Origin: Allacma fusca
Taxonomy: Eukaryota; Arthropoda; Collembola; Symphypleona; Sminthuridae
Assembly: GCA_947179485.1 (NCBI GenBank)
Contig: OX359248.1
Coordinates: forward strand, 26,049,378 to 26,113,377
Length of the DNA stretch: 64,000 nt
Direction of reading: 5' to 3'
The position numbers and the translations under genes are program-made. Of the stretch, positions 45,433 through 57,368 are shown in pieces (position 1 is the first letter of the stretch; every line of letters begins with the position of its first letter). The notes below the pieces were generated by a model that did no database searches, had not been told where the DNA came from, and was given only the letters and a program-made list of their open reading frames with translations.

Positions 45433-46166
45433 CAGTAAAACTTGTCTATAGTGGCCGGCTATATAGTGGTTTCCTCCTGATAGTGGCCCATATCACGTTT
45501 CCCCGTCATAAGTCCTATCTTTTAACATTACGTACACCCCGCATATAATAGCTTTTCATATAGTGGTCTCCCTTCAATTATGGCCTGGGATTTTTGACCA
45601 TTCGTATAGAAATGCATGCTTTTAACTCTGCATACAGTGGTCCGAATAAACATCAGTGAAATTTAAATCGCGCGTATATGTCAACTTGAAAAAACGTCAT
45701 GCACATTCCATACCATGTTGTGGCTTGGAGTGGTTATTATGTATGTACATATGCTCGGTATGATTGGTTTTCGAAGTTATTTTAAAGAGAACTATGACGT
45801 TTTTGGGGAAACACAGACAATCTCTTCCAATGTCAATAACATTAGTATTAGTTATTATAAAACGGTTCCTCACATAAGAAAGTTGCAGAACATCTTAAAA
45901 TGCCAAAATCATCGGTATAAAAAATATATTCGAATAAAATACAAATTTCGTGTGGACAACGCTCTTAGGGAAAAAAGCAGAACGTTATATGTGTACATTG
46001 TCCTTCAAAAATTTCTCGAACGGAAGAATATTACAAGTCTAAAGCATTCAAAAATTTTACGTACTGTATATAGTGGTTAGGACCACTATATCCGGCACAA
46101 TGGTCCCTGTTAATAGTGGTCAAATTTTCTTGCACCTAGAGAAACCACTATAGACAAGTTTTACTG
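45433..46166 (+). mobile_element. pogo/Tigger-like element with helix-turn-helix relic
   Basis: Inverted ends CAGTAAAACTTGTCTATAGT and ...ACTATAGACAAGTTTTACTG are flanked by TA on both sides (45431-45432, 46167-46168). At 45867-45962 one frame reads H-K-K-V-A-E-H-L-K-M-P-K-S-S-V, a stop, then K-I-Y-S-N-K-I. This resembles the CENP-B/pogo N-terminal helix-turn-helix (evA..f.v..stV..i...K). It is the same family as 1926-3501 and inactive. Confidence 0.75.
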
Positions 46167-46168
46167 TA

Positions 46169-48230
46169 TATTGTCTGCTTGTTAGGCATCACGATAAATG
46201 TAGAACCAGTGTCAACAGACAACTCAAACGTTTTCGACACATTACCTAATCAGACAAGCATTACTAATCATCTTGATTTGTGCCAATTGAAGCTTACTAC
46301 TGGTTTGTAGTAAATCTTAAATGAAAAATCTGAAATCCTTGTAGGAGACTAAAATTCGAGGCAAAACAATACATCTGAAAAAATAGTAAACACATTACTA
46401 CGAAAAGTGGATATTATCTTGCGTGTTCCAGCAGAAATTCAAGAAATATGTTCGTGATTATCGATATTTAGAAACGTGCATCATAATGATCCACATAATG
46501 TACGTAAGGGAAAAAACCGCCATACGGTACTAGCTATTGATATTATTGCTTACAAATTAAAGGAAGAATTTCCACATGTGATCGTGCATTCGTAATATAG
46601 AAATGCAAGCGTAGTTGACAATATGCTCTCCCCTTTCGAAATGCTAAATAAGAATAGAAGTAATTAGATACTCCAGAAGCTCAAGAAAGTAGGGGAACAA
46701 ACATTTCTTTCAATTTAAGGGCGGAATTGTGCTCCCTGAAATTAAGTCTGAAAAAACATCTCTGTTCCCACTTTTTATGTTGTTTTTGTCTGTGGATGTT
46801 TTAAAAATACGAGCACTTTATAGTAAACACATTAGGCCAAACGTTCAGTTGAGAAATTTTTGCTAAATTAACTTTCATACGCTACGAGTTTTAGGATGGG
46901 TAAACGAGCTCTGATTCCCAAAAACAAACTATAAATTATTTTGAGCGCAGAGTATGCTACAGAAAATATTTTTTAAATTTCTATATAAATCAGTCAGCCG
47001 CAAGTAATTTTTTTGTTTGCGCTGCTGCACTGACGAGTTCCAACTAGGACAAAACACCGGTGTCTGCAGCTAACAAGGTTCTGAACATGGTCAAGTTTTT
47101 GTGAATGCCAGGTTTCAACCTTATTTGGAAACACTATGTTTCTGCAATTTTGTCACGTAACCAGTTATTAATAAAATTAGATATGTATGTATTCATTTAT
47201 GTATCTCCTCATCATATGTTTGTTGTCTATGCATGAAAGTACCTTGATGTTTTACTACTGAAAAAAACGAAATATTTGATTTCACTGAAACCACAATGTT
47301 ATTTTGACAGAGTGCAGAGTGACTTTTTGTCTCAACAAGCCTTAATGTTTGACAAAAATTAACTCGGTATTTTAGAAACTCTAGTAAATAAATATATGTA
47401 CATACCAAGGAAATTAAGGAAGCAAACACAAATATATTGCAATTTTGTCATTCATGTGACTAGTGATTCTGAAATATTATTCAAAAATGTCTGGCGTTTT
47501 TTATTGGGATCGATTTGCGAGTCGGGTGCAGAATCTTATAGTATGTGAATACCAGAACCAAGTGAAGCAGTTCAATTCAACAGGGCTTCAACATTTTAAA
47601 AATAAATTATTTATTATTTATATAAAAACATCGGATTTTTGATCTGGTCTATTGCAGAGCTTCACGATTATCTTGGATATCAAATTTCAATACTCTTCTA
47701 ATTAGATGTACGTAGGTTTAGTAAGGAGCATAGCTCGTACAACCCAAAGTATGTCTAATTACGATAACTGTGTAATGGTTCAAATACCCGTTACGATTCG
47801 TGATTCCAACTATCGAGCACTTACATACTCAAAAATAATATAAATATTTTTTACATTCTACTTATTAGTACTAGTAGGAAAAGGTGGAGGTGCGAGGGAA
47901 ACAAAAGATAGTGAAGCTAAAAGAATGACTTATTGTTAGTGTTAGTTTTAACTCTGAATCAGAATTTTGCTCACACGTATAATAATTTAATTACTGTATT
48001 CAGTCAAAAAGCTGAGGTTAAGATACAAATTATTTGCAAATCTCGGTTTTTATTTTATCTCAGTACAAGCCTGCCTTTATTTTAAATTACGATGAATGTC
48101 TCGTATAAACATGTAATTCCCTACAAAATCATTTCGATTCGAAGACTAAAGCACATAAACGTAAGTTTGCAACTAAAATAAATAATGAACTGCTAGTATG
48201 AGGTCATTTCATCTGCCAGTAGGGATTTCT
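46169..48230. other. Intergenic; 3' flank of the minus-strand gene
   Basis: No supported gene. A minus-strand AATAAA lies at 48049-48054, suitable for the gene ending at 48231. The segment around 46330-46870 resembles 43990-44460 in word content (for example the ATTAAAGGA-GAAT-CA-TGTGATC-GCATTCG order), suggesting an old duplication. Confidence 0.4.
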
Positions 48231-48659
48231 TTAAGATTCTGAAAATTGTTTCGTTTGTTCCTCCAATTTTTCAAGTCCTTTTCGGGCAGCAATAATTCCT
48301 ACAAGAGATTGTTTCTTCAACCATCCCCAGGTTTGCCAAAAATTGTCCCTGCAAAAATTTAGAAGTAACCTTACCTTATAGATTCTATAAAATATATTAT
48401 TTAAAAACTCCAGAAGAAGAAGTACTTGAAGGTTTCTACATTGTATGCCCAATTAAGTCAATAAGAATTTTTACTTGGTTGAATTCCACGCAGATTTAGC
48501 CTGATGTTTGACAGTTTCGTGTAACAGTTGTACAGAATGAGTTTTGATTGCGTCTATATGTTTGTCACATTCCGTGCATGATGGTAATGCATTCACTGCA
48601 TTTGTAACTAGCACGAAAAATAAAAACCCAACAAAAAGATACTTACTGGAGCAAAACAT
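48231..48659 (-). CDS. Small secreted protein, family not recognised (100 aa, 2 exons)
   Basis: Minus-strand exons 48659-48475 and 48348-48231, donor GTAAAA, acceptor TTTTTGCAG, phase 2. The N-terminus is a clear signal peptide (F-V-G-F-L-F-F-V-L-V-T-N-A-V-N-A, cleavage expected near residue 24). The mature part of about 76 residues begins L-P-S-C-T-E-C, with a C-x2-C pair as its only cysteines. It is then mostly amphipathic helix with Trp residues (D-N-F-W-Q-T-W-G-W) and a charged E/K/Q-rich tail. A TATA-like box lies about 55-65 bp upstream of the ATG. The function is unknown; size and secretion would suit a haemolymph, glandular or defence peptide. Confidence 0.68.
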
Positions 48660-48714
48660 TTTTGAAATAATAGTAAAAAACCTGTGAGAGTAAATGCCGT
48701 TTCTCAGACTTACT

Positions 48715-48724
48715 CCTTTTTATG
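48715..48724 (-). promoter_or_regulatory. TATA-like box of the small secreted protein gene
   Basis: On the minus strand the sequence reads CATAAAAAGG at 48724-48715, 56 bp or more before the ATG at 48659, leaving room for a short 5' UTR. Confidence 0.45.
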
Positions 48725-51161
48725 AGCAACTGATGAATTGACCAAATATATGTACGTCCAGATAAAGGATGTATCATCGGTTTCTTACGTCATGTATGTT
48801 CCTGGGATGACATATGTATCTAAAGCCAATCCCAAAATACTGCATTATAAGAATAACTAAACAGAACATAACTAAAGACATAATGCATCGGAAATACTTT
48901 CAAGTTATAAAGTCATGACTCACTGTTGATATCCATTTCATACATTTAATAAACATTCATACATTCCATATAGCCGAAGGTTTTTTTTACAGTTATGAAT
49001 AATTTTCTTCGTAAGTTTTCCTTCTCTAGAAATGATGCAGGAAGGCGCTGAATAGTCAACATATCTAAAAAATTTCATAGCAAACCATAAGGATGAGTCG
49101 GCTGTCGTCAGCATATATTGATGGCTGATACGATACATACGTACATATGGCATACATATCTGTATCTGTATACTGTTCACGTGTAGGTATGATTAAGCTC
49201 CAAGAAATGCTTTGAGGATGGGAGTGGGTTATCACTTATCACCACAAGTGATTTCTTTTCCTATAAAAATTTCATACCAGTGGAGTATTTTCTCACCAAA
49301 ATGATGGTCCATATATTACAAGCTACTCTAGCTCAATGACCGCTTGATTTTCAAGTATTTTTGTAGACTATGTAAAGGTAGCCTCAAACTCAACAATTAC
49401 TATTAGTAACTGGACTAAAGCTAGCATCAGATAAAATCGGCTATGATTACAGAGCTCACGCAAAAATTTCCCACTGAATTGTTACTAATTCGTCTTGAGC
49501 ATAGAAACAAATGGGAAGCATGATGTCAGGGCATCATTAGGATCACGCTGCTCTGTCGAAAATTCAATAATTTATCTACGTGAATACGCACATGACTCCG
49601 TAATGGCAGTACATATTTATGGACCGTAGCTGAGAGCAAAAGGTAAAAATTTGTGACTTGACAAACTGTAAATGTGAGAATGCATACAGGGAAAATTCCA
49701 AGCAAATCTTACAATTTAGTTTGCTCACAGTATGAGACCCTTCTCCTGACCTGAATTTCATTTTCAAAATCAAATAAATAACCTAGCATCAAATGTTTAA
49801 CAACTCACACTAATATAAATACTTCACCGTGCCACGACAGACTATCTAATGGGCATACATGCATACTGACGCACATCACAACTTTTCATAAACACAAGAT
49901 TGTTATTCAGATACGCACTCTCATGAAAAGCACATCTGCAGAGGTTTATGAGCCTGCATCTTGAAACACAAAAAAAAAATGAAAATTTGATTTTAACCCT
50001 CGTCTGCTCTCAAAGCTTAATTTCGTATGATTACCATAATAAAAACAAGCTTCATATGAACTTGCACTAATTTCATATTTTGCTTGAGAGCTCTTTCATG
50101 CTCATACAGATTTATAACAATAATTGCCTAACTATATACACAGAGCATTTTTATAGATGTGTTCTCCTTCCTTGTAATTACAACTTTTACCTTCACAAAC
50201 GATACATTATTCCCAGCTCCCTCAGTTACTTTGCCTTTGCCCCTATCCCCTGTACACCAACGTACATGAAGAAATTTAAATTTCTAAACGATAAAAAAGT
50301 GAATTTGTCAATGTCGGTGCACACGAGTGGGCTTCTCTCTACGCTTTAAATCACACTCATCTCCTTTAACTGTAACTACTTACACACCCGTAAAGCATAC
50401 AGACTTATTACTGATATTACAAAAAAAAACAGAGAGGCGGTTCCTGTCTCTTTCACACATAAACAATCTCACATATGAGATTTTCAGCATAATATAACCA
50501 ATCCGATAAGGAACGAAGGTGAAACTTATATGATTTTTTGCATCATACTCCAATACTCAAATCTTCCTCGCTACAAGCATATATAACATTGAACTTGTAA
50601 AATAAAGATTGGGAAGGGATAAACCAACCATTTTATAACATTTATCATCTCCTCTACGCATAACCAATGGATAGACACATCGCGTGCTTCAATCTATCTG
50701 TATTGATGAGGAATCATACCAAATGCCCAGGTTAATAGTTCACAGCTGAACTTATTTACCATCCATCGAATTCCTGTAACACATGTGCGGGAGAGGATGA
50801 GCAAAAAAACAGTTGAAACTGTATTAAAATATTTGAAGTGGAAAAAATGGTCCTATTTCTCCTGGCTCAGCTTCCCCGTCCATACTTATCACTCATCAGT
50901 TCGTCAGGTTCCTCAACAATTCTTTCGTTAGACAGGCAGAGGCACTCCTACAAATAAGTACGCAGCTCAATGCTACTGCCGAACCAATCCAATATTTTAT
51001 TTTTTTATCAATTTGTGTTAAATAAAACACTACACGAAAGTAACACCTACAAATAAGAAGCATCTTTCAGTTCCAAGGAAATCAATAACCTCTTACTTCC
51101 TCCAACTACCAATCTATAATAATTACTAACCTCTTACAGAGAATCTTCCAACCTCATAATC
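48725..51161. other. Intergenic, nothing recognised
   Basis: AT-rich; the open frames seen have no protein-like features. The promoter for the gene at 51162 must lie at the right end, but no TATA box was clear. Confidence 0.4.
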
Positions 51162-51578
51162 ATGGAAATAGTTGTTGTGCTGTTGCTGTTGTTGACTTCT
51201 TACTACCAAATTGGTCTGGCCTTGGAAACAAATGGGGCGGGAAGTGAACGTGGAATTGTGGGAAACCGTAACAATTTACATTTCAAGAGCAGGCAGGACT
51301 TGAACCACGGGTCTACAATTTCGACTCATAAGGGTGTCATCACCGGTGGTCACATGGACGAGCCTTACAAATACAATGATAACAACCTTCAACAGCAAAA
51401 GACGGATGTGACTGGTGGACTAGGAACGTCTTGGCTACTGCCGTTCATTGTTCTTGGATTCCCCGTCATTTTTGTCCCATTTGTTGCTCTCATTTGGTTA
51501 ACACTCCTGCAGTCACATGCCCATTCAAGCCTACTGTCTCCTGCCCAGTACATGGCTTTAAGTCGTTGGTACTACTAA
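51162..51578 (+). CDS. Small signal-peptide plus membrane-segment protein (138 aa)
   Basis: Single exon. Residues 1-20 are a signal peptide (M-E-I-V-V-V-L-L-L-L-L-T-S-Y-Y). The mature N-terminal part of about 70 residues is polar, rich in Asn, Gly, His and Lys. A single hydrophobic segment at about 91-116 (S-W-L-L-P-F-I-V-L-G-F-P-V-I-F-V-P-F-V) contains internal prolines, and a short C-terminal tail ends S-R-W-Y-Y. It is probably a type I membrane protein or a secreted protein with a hydrophobic core. AATAAA lies at 51856-51861. The family is not recognised. The gene at 60306 has the same layout (signal, Gly/Ser/polar spacer, proline-containing hydrophobic segment), suggesting a related pair. 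Confidence 0.62.
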   Translation: MEIVVVLLLLLTSYYQIGLALETNGAGSERGIVGNRNNLHFKSRQDLNHGSTISTHKGVITGGHMDEPYKYNDNNLQQQKTDVTGGLGTSWLLPFIVLGFPVIFVPFVALIWLTLLQSHAHSSLLSPAQYMALSRWYY

Positions 51579-51861
51579 TCGACCCGAAGATGTCCAATAC
51601 TATAAGCTACCTCAAAAATTCTACCCTAAGGAAGGAGCCCACAGTTGCGGATATTGAATTAATCCTCTTAAATAAGTTACACATTTTTACTTCCTGTCCA
51701 CATTCACCCACAGAAAGTTCCTATGCAGCATCATCACATATTTAAGTATGTACACATGATAATACACTCAAGTTACGTTTCCAAATCCTAGTCTATTCTG
51801 TTTTGAAAAAAAAAATATTTATTTTTATTGTATAACAATCATTTATTTTTACCTCAATAAA

Positions 51862-54800
51862 GTGTTACACTCATGGGTCACGCAACTACGACCTCAATCC
51901 CTTGATTCCTATCTCCATGTTTTTACTTATTACATTTACTCATCCGGGAAGTTATGTCGTGGGGATCAGCCCGCCTGGGAATTTACCACTTGGAGTGCAT
52001 TAATGTATTAATGCAGAAATGAGCACGGGAAATCTGAATAAAATTAAGTATTACACTTATCATTTCATAAATTGCAATAAAAAAATATACAACTCCAATT
52101 TGCATAATTCGCACATTACAAAAGCTCATAAGCACGCAAAGGGGGGCGAGGTAATATTTTTCCTCCAGAAAGCAACGTATTTTTTAAATTGTCATATAAT
52201 CATCTCCCGAAGGTGGTAACCCCTCATTTGATTAAATACATGGTTTCCTAGTTAGCTGTCGTGACATAGATGCATAAGTAGTCATGTAATAGGATGCAGG
52301 AGTCCCTAAGGGATTGACAAAGGGCTAAGACCGGGATAATTATCAATTACTACAGATTCTCATTGCGAGAAAAACGGTTCTCGAAAAAGGAACAGCGGAA
52401 ACGGAAATTATCAGAGCCCCATATGATACTGTATGTAGCTGTCTTGGGGCTCTGTCACCGTGCGTGCTAAAGTATGAATTGACAAGCCTGTCGGCTTTAT
52501 GAAGTGAGCAGAGTAATTATTCTGACAATGAGTGAAAATGAGGAATTTTAGTGAACTCATCCGTATTTTATATATGTGTAATATCAACCACTCAAAAGTG
52601 TTTTTAACAAGGTTTACTCCCAAACTTGCATGTACATATACGGAAGTTTTGGCGAGTGTACAACATGCGTCCTCTGAAGATCGTCTCATTGTCAGTCTCA
52701 GCTAATTACCTGTCCTTATGATTGTTTTACGAGTCTCGCTTTATGGGTTTAATTACTGCAGTGGTAAGGGGCTCGCAAAAAATGTCAACATTTTCAGGAC
52801 TGTAACTTCAACATTAATGAACATATTGGTGTTAGTATGTTTATGTTACGGCAGTCTCTCCACTCAACGTATCTTTTAGCATTGCATCCAATTGGAGCAT
52901 TTACAATTTTTCTGAATATTAGGCTAATGATTAATTGTACTACGATCCTCTCTTCCTTTGCCTCACATTATGATTGTTAATAACCATTGCACTTATTCTC
53001 AGCTTTCCTCATTTCAGAAAAAATTAGGTACAGATCTAACCCTAGCACCAAAAGTCATTTTCCAAATAATGACTTTCCACCTTCCTCAGCTTTATCAGGA
53101 AACGGCAAGGTTAAGCTAGCTAACAGCAAGAGCATTTTAAACTTGACTTTTTATTTTTGAGTGTCAATAAACTGAAGCCGTAATCTCCCTCTAATTGTGA
53201 GATGAGAATTCTCAATTCGTCTTTGGAGCAAAGCTGACGTCAATAATAATTTATTGTTCTTCTTCAAGCCAGTTCTTCTCTAATTTTTTCTCAAGTTTAA
53301 AAAAATAGATGCGTAGAAAAGAAAGGACGGCCATAAATCATACTTAATCAGTTTACTGTATAATACTACTAATAAGATCATAGCATAGAACATATCCCAT
53401 ATTAGTGAGCTTACATTTAGAGTAGGGAGTATATGCAAATGGTATATTAAGAGAAAACAACTCCGAACCTGAAACCAAGTAAAAAAAATCCATTTACAAA
53501 GCAGCTCATAGAAGATATGCATCTCCCTGCATAAATTACTGGCGCTGAGGAAAGTAAAACCTGAAGATTATGTGGAAGATTTAGTTCCTCAAGTGGATTG
53601 AAAGCTGATAGTAATTTTTTATCATAGATGCAATTAGCCTTAGAGAGAATCATCATATGGTAATCTCTTACTTAAAGTTCTTTTTAACTCACACTCTATG
53701 TATGTATGTATGCACTATGAAGCAAGCCCGGCATGCGGTCCTCAACACTAGATACTAAATAGGTAGGATCGTCCTAGACTTTGTGTGGCCAAAATATACA
53801 GGCATTATTATCTAGTAATTGTCTCATAAATAATTGTCCAATTAATAACCAGCTTGACAATTAGTACAGGTCCAATCAGTGACTTACTTTATTTTCGAGC
53901 TAATTGCTTACAAGTATTCAACTATACTTTTTAATTGATTGTAAACGTAATTTATGCATCTTGTATAGATGCACCCTTTCACATGATATAATAGCATTTG
54001 TGAGTGAATTATTATAATGCCCTTATGTGTATGTGAAGGCACCCGGGGCAAATACGAACAGAATTACTTTTGTATGGCATGACTGATCTAATAATTAAAT
54101 TTATTTTTCATATTTCACACAGGGATATTCCTAAAAAAAAGGGGGAAATTGGAGTTATTTCACCCAGGACGCCAAAGGCTCGTCATATCAATCCATCCGC
54201 CGACCCAGTGAAATGAATTAGTTTGGCTGAAAGTAGGTGATGCGAATAACGAGCGGACAAGGAAAGGTACGCACACATTCTCATATTTTACATTAGTATT
54301 CCCCTTTTATTCGACCAAACAGTAGTAGTCAACTATAGCCTCTGTACATATGTATGTATACAGTAGTACTAGGATCAGAGCGGATGCCTCCACACAACAA
54401 TACATATCAGATACTGAGGATCTAATTATTATCAAGTAAAATAATGCTCACTGCACCAATGAGTAGCAACATCAACAAAAGTCACTCACGTTGAGATTAT
54501 AGTACCCCGTGCGTACAGAAGTAGACACAACACAAGCAACTGAACACGCACGGGCTCCCTTGAGCATGTCATATTGAGACATATGATATATAAACAATAT
54601 ATGTGAAGTCCTACTTTGTGAACTTTATATTGTCAGCATTGAGTCTAATTTCTGAGTCAACAATGCCTATGTAGATACATACCTTGTTGGTAGTGCATAC
54701 TAAATATGAAACCATATCCCAAAAATTCTTTATTCGCTCTCAAAAATTACAAGCTCTTTTACAAGTAGTAGTTGTTGTTGCAATTAGGATGAGGCACGTG

Positions 54801-55341
54801 AATTCACGTAAATTCCTTTGCTTTCCCTCCCCTGCATAATTAGTGGAGATGTATGAGGGGGAACGAATCTCAAGTGCATTTTTCAGTTCTCCGCCACAAC
54901 TCACACAAAACTATCGAGCTAGCTAGACCAGAGGCGACGGTCTTTTTAACTCCTCAAAATTTTTATTACTCAGTCGTAAAATCCAGATAACACACATTCT
55001 AACGCATACTACATGTATATTAGTGTGCGTCTATATTGTAATTTTTTTATATTTGTGTGAGATACTCATCCTTCCTCGTCCTACGGTCTTACCCGTAGCT
55101 ATGGATTGATCAGGATATGTAGGAGCAAAATATGTCTACAAAAAAATAAAGTATCCCCATAAAAGATTAAAGTCACACACCTAATTGAATGATCATCCCA
55201 GAAAAATACATTGCGGTCCGAGGGAGTCAATGAATTTATGCGTGAAATTATGAATGACTTTAGTGCCTCCTTCCAGTCGAGCCCATAGGCCTTTGATCCA
55301 ATCTTATTCTCTTTTGCTTATATTGTAATATTGGAAGATAT
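51862..55341. other. Intergenic, nothing recognised
   Basis: About 3.5 kb of AT-rich sequence without a supported gene, RNA or complete transposon, up to the 5' LTR. Confidence 0.4.
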
Positions 55342-55345
55342 ATAT

Positions 55346-55618
55346 TGTCACGACATTATTAGAATAACCATAGTTGTTATTATTGAGTCAAACAATTATT
55401 ACTAGTTTTAGAAATAATGAATTTATAATATTACGAAAGATATTAATCAATGCTTATTACACGATGCTTACCTAACTAAACGACTACCATCTATTCGGTT
55501 GAATAAATTAAGGGAGGTCATTCCGTGTTTAGCTCTTGACATAACTTGACCTATCTTTACTACTCTCTACCACTGAGCCACCCTACACTATTTCACTCTT
55601 ACATTTTACATTCTTACA
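55346..55618 (+). repeat. 5' LTR
   Basis: 273 bp, TGTCACGAC...CTTACA. Contains GAATAAATTAAG as a possible poly(A) signal near 55500. Same as 58259-58531 as far as compared. Confidence 0.92.
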
Positions 55619-55847
55619 AGGCGCCGGTTTTTAGTGACCTGTCCTCTCATTTCACGGTATTTATATTACTCTCTACCTTCGAGTGTCATTTCACACCCCT
55701 TACACAGTGACGAAATACATTATTTACATATTTTTTTTACACAATTACATTTTTTACAATCAGTGACACCAACCTCCATTTACACTACTCATCACGAGTA
55801 ACATTTCACGAATACAATTTACCTCCTTGTGTACTCTCATTTTTCTC

Positions 55848-56214
55848 AACCTACGGTAGGTCAATACGACTTGCCGGGTTATGAAAATTAATAATTGTGT
55901 TATTTAGTGTGATATTCTACGGTTGGGTTTAACAACCTTTACCGGAATATCGTGAAGTGATATTTATTCATAATCTACGGTAGGTCTTAACGACTTTCCG
56001 GATTATTGAATTTTTTATTTTCTGTAATTTTCTACGGTTGAGTTTAAAAACTTTTACTGGGAAATTACTCCTCCTACATACTTCTTTTATAACCTACGGT
56101 AGGTCTTTAGACTTTCCGGGTTAATTTCGTCAGTGAATATCCTACGGTTTGTCACCTGACTTTCCGGGATATTATTATTAACCTACGGCGAATCTTCGGA
56201 TTATTCCGGGTTAA
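55848..56214 (+). other. Array of seven related stem-loops in the retrotransposon leader
   Basis: Hairpins at about 55848-55880, 55911-55951, 55970-56006, 56024-56068, 56090-56123, 56136-56173 and 56177-56214. Each has the frame (outer stem)-YCTACGG-(inner stem-loop)-CCGG-(outer stem). The outer stems differ in sequence but stay paired: GATATTC/GAATATC in the second, ATAATC/GATTAT in the third, GTAATTT/AAATTAC in the fourth, AACC/GGTT in the first, fifth and seventh. The inner stems also vary (GGTC/GACT, GGTT/AACC, GTCA/TGAC) and the last has an AATC-TTCG-GATT tetraloop stem. This is covariation inside one molecule and argues for RNA function, such as packaging, dimerisation or Gag binding. 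Confidence 0.75.
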
Positions 56215-56385
56215 AAAAAACAAACAAAAAAGTGCAAATTTAGGGGGAACCCCTGCCCAATTTTTTCAAAATTTGTAAACACTTAGAGAACTAGTGTGGA
56301 AGACGCCGCGACCGGAAAATCTCTCACTGCCAAACCCCATAGTCCTCATCAATATAACCCTGACAGACAAGAGTAGATATTAACC

Positions 56386-57360
56386 ATGACTTCATTCTTA
56401 CCTAATGAAATATTCTCCAACATTCCAACCTACGATGGACAATCATCATGCAAAGCTTGGCTCAAATCCCTGAACTACCGATGTACCCACTTCAAACTAA
56501 CTGACAAATGGAAATTTGAAAACATGGATTCTATATTACAAGGATCCGCTTTACATTGGTGGACCTTTTCTAATGATGTATTCCTAGAAAATCTGAATAT
56601 TGCTAACTCCCAACTACGTTTCAAGGAATTTGAAGAACAAATCCAGAATGCATTTTCAGAAAAAGACGATAAAGCCATTGCTACAGCGGAAAATTCAACC
56701 ACTATATTTCATGCTGAAACTGAACACGCTCGTGATTATATCTACAAGAAATTAAGTATATTCAAACGTATGGACCCCACAATGACTGACTCTTGTAAAC
56801 TTGATTATCTATACCAAGGACTACCTCAGGAACTAACCTGGAATATCCAACTAAAACTTGGCGCTGACGGTACAATTGAGCAATTTCAAAAACAATTAGA
56901 TTTCTATACCTCTAAATTACAATCCTACAACGCTCAACTTCTACAACAACAACCTCCAACAGACATGTCCAAACTTTACGAACTCCCAATAAAAAACACC
57001 AGCCAACCACTACCTGAAACTCTGAATACGCCTATAACGACAGACCAGATACCAACTAAACTACCCCAAACAACTACAACTACATCCCACATTTGCCCCT
57101 TCTGTAATACAAACACCCACCAACTACGCCACTGCCATACTTTCAAACGATGGCTAAATGAGACTAACATCTTTACCAGCAACCCAAATAATCACTATCA
57201 ACAACGAAACGACCCTACAACTCAACAACAATTCAGACAACTTGACCAACAATTTCCTAATCACAACCCACATCAACTCAATCATCTCAATACCACCTAC
57301 GATTTAAACCGTGACCAATACCCATCAAGTCAAGATCAAAACTGGAAACCGGGAAACTAG
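56386..57360 (+). CDS. Retrotransposon Gag-like protein with CCHC zinc knuckle (324 aa)
   Basis: The first ATG after the leader. The N-terminal two thirds is a helical Gag capsid-type region: an opening segment with Y-D-G-Q-S-S-C-K-A-W-L, then L-Q-G-S-A-L-H-W-W, then F-K-E-F-E-E-Q-I and Y-L-Y-Q-G-L-P, the pattern of the retrotransposon gag family of Ty3-type elements. A zinc knuckle C-x2-C-x4-H-x4-C is at residues 237-250 (C-P-F-C...H...C). The C-terminus is Asn/Gln/His-rich. It would form the particle shell around element RNA. It stops at TAG 57358-57360, eight bases before the next frame begins. Confidence 0.82.
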   Translation: MTSFLPNEIFSNIPTYDGQSSCKAWLKSLNYRCTHFKLTDKWKFENMDSILQGSALHWWTFSNDVFLENLNIANSQLRFKEFEEQIQNAFSEKDDKAIATAENSTTIFHAETEHARDYIYKKLSIFKRMDPTMTDSCKLDYLYQGLPQELTWNIQLKLGADGTIEQFQKQLDFYTSKLQSYNAQLLQQQPPTDMSKLYELPIKNTSQPLPETLNTPITTDQIPTKLPQTTTTTSHICPFCNTNTHQLRHCHTFKRWLNETNIFTSNPNNHYQQRNDPTTQQQFRQLDQQFPNHNPHQLNHLNTTYDLNRDQYPSSQDQNWKPGN

Positions 57361-57368
57361 ATCGCCTG

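Noticed and set aside
45715..46080. Open frame of 121 codons as a gene
   Set aside because: It lies inside the pogo-like element, and the protein-like signal (HTH relic) is in another frame with a stop.
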